Assembly: GCF_002563895.1 (NCBI RefSeq)
Contig: NZ_PDJB01000001.1
Location: 4,323,501 to 4,387,500, forward strand
DNA: 64,000 bases
DNA from: Pseudomonas lurida
GTDB lineage: Bacteria > Pseudomonadota > Gammaproteobacteria > Pseudomonadales > Pseudomonadaceae
Reading direction: 5' to 3'
The notes under the pieces are model-generated. The model ran no database searches. It was given only the letters and a program-made list of their open reading frames with translations, and was not told where the DNA came from. The first letter of the stretch is position 1, and each line of letters opens with the position of its first letter. The translations under genes and the position numbers were made by a program. Shown here in pieces: positions 60,718-64,000 of this stretch.

Positions 60718-62706
60718 ATGAACCCCGTAATCCACGCCCAGCTCGACTGGGATGACCAAGGTCGCCCGCATTCGCGGGTGTTCGACGATGTGTACTTTTC
60801 CGACCAGTCGGGCCTTGATGAAACCCGCTATGTGTTCCTGGAACAGAACCGTTTGCAGGAACGCTTTGCCGCCCTGCCGGTGGGCGGCAGGCTGGTGATT
60901 GGCGAGACCGGCTTCGGCACTGGCTTGAATTTTCTCTGCGCCTGGCAGCTCTTCGAGCAACACGCGGTGGCCGGTGCGCGGCTGCATTTTGTCAGTGTGG
61001 AAAAGTACCCGCTGAGCCATGCCGACCTGCACCGCGCCCTCGCCCTCTGGCCCGAACTGGCGCCCTTCGCCGAGCAACTGCTGGCGCAGTACATCGCCAT
61101 CCACCAAGGCTTCCAACGCCTGGTGCTGGACAACGGCCGCGTGACGCTGACCCTGTTGATCGGCGACGCCCTCGAGCAGTTACCGCAACTGGACGCGCAG
61201 GTCGATGCGTGGTTTCTCGACGGCTTCGCCCCGGCGAAAAACCCCGACATGTGGACCGCCGAGCTGTTCGCCCAACTGGCACGCCTGGCGGCACCCGGCT
61301 CGACCATCAGTACCTTTACCAGCACCGGCTGGGTACGCCGGCTGATCAACGCCGCCGGGTTCAAGATGAAACGTACCCCGGGCATCGGCCACAAATGGGA
61401 GATCCTGCGTGGCGAGTTTCTCGGTTGGCCGGTCGAAACGCCGCCACCGGCCCCAGGCAAACCGTGGTTCGCCCGCCCAGCGCCCCTGCAGGGTGAGCGC
61501 AGCGCGCTGGTGATCGGCGGCGGCCTCGCCGGCTGCGCCACGGCGGCCAGCCTCGCGGCACGCGGCTGGAACGTCAAACTGCTGGAGCGCCATGGCGCCC
61601 TGGCCCAGGAAGCCTCGGGCAACCCGCAGGGCGTGCTGTACCTCAAGCTGTCCGCTCATGGCACGGCGCTTTCCCAGCTGATTCTCAGCGGCTTCGGCCA
61701 CACTCGGCGCCTGCTGGAGCACCTGCACCGGGGCGTCGACTGGGACGGTTGCGGCGTGCTGCAACTGGCGTTCAATGCCAAGGAGGCCGAACGTCAGGCG
61801 CAGTTGGCCGAAGCGTTCGCGCCAGGCCTGCTGCACCCGTTGGATACCGCTCAGGCCCAGGCGCGCGCGGGCGTGGCATTGGCCCATGGCGGGCTGTTTT
61901 ACCCCGAGGGCGGCTGGGTGCATCCGCCAGCCCTGTGCGAATGGCAGGCGCGGCACCCGTTGATCGAGGTTCTGCCCCATCACGAAGCCCTTGAGTTGCG
62001 ACGCGTTGACGGTCAATGGCAAGCCCTGGCCGGCGATCACCTGCTGGCCAGCGCCCGTGTCGTGGTGCTGGCCGGTGCCGCCGAGGTCAAGCGCTTTGCG
62101 TTCAGTGCCGACCTGCCGCTCAAGCGTATCCGCGGGCAAATCACCCGGTTGGCGCAAACCCCGGCCAGCCAGGCGCTGGCTACCGTGGTGTGCGCCGAGG
62201 GCTACGTTGCCCCGGCGCGCCTGGGAGAGCACACCCTGGGCGCCAGCTTCGACTTCAAGAACGATGACCTCACGCCTACCGCCACCGAACACGCGGGCAA
62301 CCTGGACATGCTGCGGGAAATCTCCGCCGACCTGGCCCTGCGCCTGGGTGCCGACACATTGGCCCCCGGAGACCTTGAAGGCCGCGCTGCATTCCGCTGC
62401 ACCAGCCCCGACTACCTGCCGATTGTCGGGCCGCTGGCCGAACGCGATGCGTTCGACGAGGCCTATGCGATTCTGCGCAAGGACGCCCGCCACGTGCCAA
62501 CGGCCCCCTGTCCCTGGCTCGATGGCGTCTACATCAACAGCGGCCATGGCTCACGGGGCCTGGTGACCGCGCCGCTGTGTGCCGAACTGCTGGCAGCCTG
62601 GCTGGAAGCCGAACCCTTGCCCTTGCCCAGCAGCGTGGCCGAGGCTTGCCACCCCAATCGCTTTGCCTTGCGCGCGCTGATTCGCAGCAACGCCGGCAAG
62701 CCCTAG
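60718..62706 (+). CDS. mnmC: Bifunctional tRNA 5-methylaminomethyl-2-thiouridine enzyme MnmC
   Basis: 662-aa fusion. The N-terminal methyltransferase (about residues 1-240) has GETGFGTGLNFLCAWQLFEQ for SAM binding and DAWFLDGFAPAKNPDMW; the C-terminal FAD oxidase starts at VIGGGLAGCATAASLAARGW near 262 and ends with INSGHGSRGLVTAPL. It removes the carboxymethyl group (FAD domain) and methylates (MTase domain) U34 of several tRNAs. Complete and of normal length. Confidence 0.96.
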   Translation: MNPVIHAQLDWDDQGRPHSRVFDDVYFSDQSGLDETRYVFLEQNRLQERFAALPVGGRLVIGETGFGTGLNFLCAWQLFEQHAVAGARLHFVSVEKYPLSHADLHRALALWPELAPFAEQLLAQYIAIHQGFQRLVLDNGRVTLTLLIGDALEQLPQLDAQVDAWFLDGFAPAKNPDMWTAELFAQLARLAAPGSTISTFTSTGWVRRLINAAGFKMKRTPGIGHKWEILRGEFLGWPVETPPPAPGKPWFARPAPLQGERSALVIGGGLAGCATAASLAARGWNVKLLERHGALAQEASGNPQGVLYLKLSAHGTALSQLILSGFGHTRRLLEHLHRGVDWDGCGVLQLAFNAKEAERQAQLAEAFAPGLLHPLDTAQAQARAGVALAHGGLFYPEGGWVHPPALCEWQARHPLIEVLPHHEALELRRVDGQWQALAGDHLLASARVVVLAGAAEVKRFAFSADLPLKRIRGQITRLAQTPASQALATVVCAEGYVAPARLGEHTLGASFDFKNDDLTPTATEHAGNLDMLREISADLALRLGADTLAPGDLEGRAAFRCTSPDYLPIVGPLAERDAFDEAYAILRKDARHVPTAPCPWLDGVYINSGHGSRGLVTAPLCAELLAAWLEAEPLPLPSSVAEACHPNRFALRALIRSNAGKP

Positions 62707-62717
62707 ACCAGGCTGAA

Positions 62718-64000
62718 TCACGGGATCACACAGGGTGACAGATCTCCGAGCCTCAGCGCCTCCTTGGTCAGGCGCTCGGATTCGCCCTTATGCGCCGCCT
62801 GCTGCTCGCGCAGGATCTGGTTCATCTGGTCAAGGTAGTCGACGTCGTTCAGCGCGGTGCTTTTTTCAAACACAGCCTGCAGGCGTTGGTCAAAGGGCTC
62901 GTTCAACGCCTCGAACGATCGGCTGAATGTGAGTTTCAAGTGACGGTCCCATAACGGCAGCTCCACCAGGTAGTTCAAGAGCTTGGGTGAGCGCTCCGCC
63001 GCCCGGAGTTGTTCTTCGGCACTGTTCAGCGCTTCCAGCGTGACGCCTCCCAGGCGCGCAAAACGCATATGCCGGGGCTGACCCGGCAAATGAAACTTGC
63101 TGGCCAGCCCTGTCCGGTAGGCCAGGCTGACTTCCAGCGGATCGGCCTCCGGGTGCTCCTGACTGTGCGTGCGGGCGTAGCTGTCCAACTGGTCCAGACG
63201 AAACAGGCCCTTGGCCAACTTCAGCAGTGGCTTGGCGGTCAGCTTGCCACCTTCGACCCCTTTGGCGGCCTCGTGGATCTCCACCAGCACCTCAAGGTTG
63301 CTGAAATTCAGTGCCGCACTGTCATCGCAATTGAGGGGAGTGGCCGCCCGGTCAAAGATCTCATGGCGTAGCTGCGTGTCATGCCCGGCGGCCTCCAGCA
63401 CCCTCCAGACACGCCGCTCCAGGTCCTCACGCACCAGTTGAGCATCACCAGTGCCGCCCAGTTCGGCCAATAACCCGAACAGGCTCTCGGACTCTGGCTC
63501 ATGCTTGAGCCCTGTCCAAACGATCTCCTTTTGCGAGTACCGCGCAACCCCGCTATCGGCCAACCATAGTTCCCGGGCCTTCTGCTCGTTGAGGCGAGCG
63601 ATGTCATCTTCCAGGAAGCCCATGCCTACGCCGGTCCGGCTCCGGTAGTCGGCGAGTGTCTTTCGGCTGGCTTCATCCAGCGGGTTGTGCCGCAGGTTGA
63701 TGGCTTCAGCCACCGGACGTGGCGCGGTGGACAACCAGCCGGGCAAGGCCAGGATATCGTTGTCGCGCAGGTCGAGGTACTGCAGGTAGGGCAGGCGCGA
63801 CACCCCACCGGGAAACGCGCGCAGACGACAATGACGCACCATCAGCTCACGCAACTCGAACAGGTGACCGATGGCAGGCGGGTCGGTCAACGGGTTGTTG
63901 CTCAGGCTCAATACCTGCAGGCCTCGCAGGTCAGCCAGCTTGGCGCGGGTGTGTTCGGTGAGTTGCAGGTGGTTGTCGTTGAGGTACAGGCGTTTGAGCG
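62718..64000 (-). CDS. LRR-NEL type E3 ubiquitin ligase-like effector (5' end outside window)
   Basis: The C-terminal part of a large protein; the frame is open to base 64000, so the start lies to the right. Leucine-rich repeats come first (LKRLYLNDNHLQLTEHTRAK, LRGLQVLSLSNNPLTDPPAI, LPYLQYLDLRDNDILALPGW), followed by the novel E3 ligase (NEL) domain. The NEL pattern includes EPESESLFGLLAELGGTGDA, VWRVLEAAGHDTQLRHEIFD and the catalytic Cys in PLNCDDSAALNFSNLEV, where the family has Cys-Asp. Relatives in pathogens enter host cells by type III secretion; Pseudomonas soil strains carry many chromosomal copies. The ligase residue is present, so it may be active. Confidence 0.85.
   Translation of the reverse strand, partial: LKRLYLNDNHLQLTEHTRAKLADLRGLQVLSLSNNPLTDPPAIGHLFELRELMVRHCRLRAFPGGVSRLPYLQYLDLRDNDILALPGWLSTAPRPVAEAINLRHNPLDEASRKTLADYRSRTGVGMGFLEDDIARLNEQKARELWLADSGVARYSQKEIVWTGLKHEPESESLFGLLAELGGTGDAQLVREDLERRVWRVLEAAGHDTQLRHEIFDRAATPLNCDDSAALNFSNLEVLVEIHEAAKGVEGGKLTAKPLLKLAKGLFRLDQLDSYARTHSQEHPEADPLEVSLAYRTGLASKFHLPGQPRHMRFARLGGVTLEALNSAEEQLRAAERSPKLLNYLVELPLWDRHLKLTFSRSFEALNEPFDQRLQAVFEKSTALNDVDYLDQMNQILREQQAAHKGESERLTKEALRLGDLSPCVIP

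Noticed and set aside
61180..62547. 455-codon - strand frame within mnmC
   Set aside because: Antisense to a complete mnmC; composition typical of a shadow frame.

Overview
The window looks like a chromosome segment of a fluorescent-group Pseudomonas. The core genes at the right (fumC, mnmC, trhO, bolA, pap, fadA-type thiolase) read as pseudomonad proteins, a REPIN-type inverted repeat typical of P. fluorescens sits at 57.6 kb, and the mobile genes belong to families known from Pseudomonas integrative and conjugative elements (ICEs). All calls come from reading the sequence; no database search was run.

Layout. 1-8.7 kb: a type II secretion operon, gspD (cut by the window edge) through gspM, tightly packed on the + strand. 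8.7-20.7 kb: a gene-poor, AT-richer, decaying accessory zone. It holds a wrecked autotransporter gene, IS5- and IS66-family remnants, a small outer-membrane barrel gene, an EAL-domain protein, two tandem near-identical LysR regulators, a lipoprotein gene whose 3' end is made of foreign autotransporter DNA, and a Xre-RES toxin-antitoxin pair with three phased operators. 20.8-25.8 kb: the last five genes of an ICE type IV secretion cluster plus DUF3742. 26-35 kb: cargo. This comprises umuDC and a divergent HMCES/YedK gene around a LexA box, a frameshifted HNH nuclease gene, a TIGR04141/DUF6119 protein, a seryl-tRNA synthetase fragment, and an overlapping OLD nuclease plus UvrD-like helicase pair that resembles the Gabija anti-phage system. 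35.3-43.5 kb: the ICE maintenance module on the - strand (ssb, DUF3158, TIGR03761, replication protein, DUF2857, parB, zinc-ribbon protein, dnaB, parA), ending at a tRNA-Asn gene (43.64-43.72 kb), a plausible integration target.

43.8-64 kb is ordinary chromosome: a LysR/lldD divergent pair, a diguanylate cyclase, a TenA/PqqC-like protein, a GGDEF-EAL protein, an ABC exporter, a DsbA-like protein, trhO, bolA, a DUF2059 protein, fumC, a DMT transporter, a thiolase, a PPK2 kinase, mnmC and the C-terminal part of an LRR-NEL ubiquitin-ligase-type effector.

How it fits together: the ICE maintenance genes face the tRNA and look intact, but no integrase, relaxase, coupling protein or VirB4-like ATPase is visible, and the transfer tail points toward the parA end. 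I read 8.7-43.6 kb as a rearranged, probably immobile ICE remnant that still carries defence and DNA-damage cargo. The clearest candidates for new biology are the cargo between 26 and 35 kb, the iteron-like repeats inside the replication gene (37.73-37.88 kb), the three palindromes before the ssb operon (37.18-37.26 kb), and the triple operator of the Xre-RES pair.
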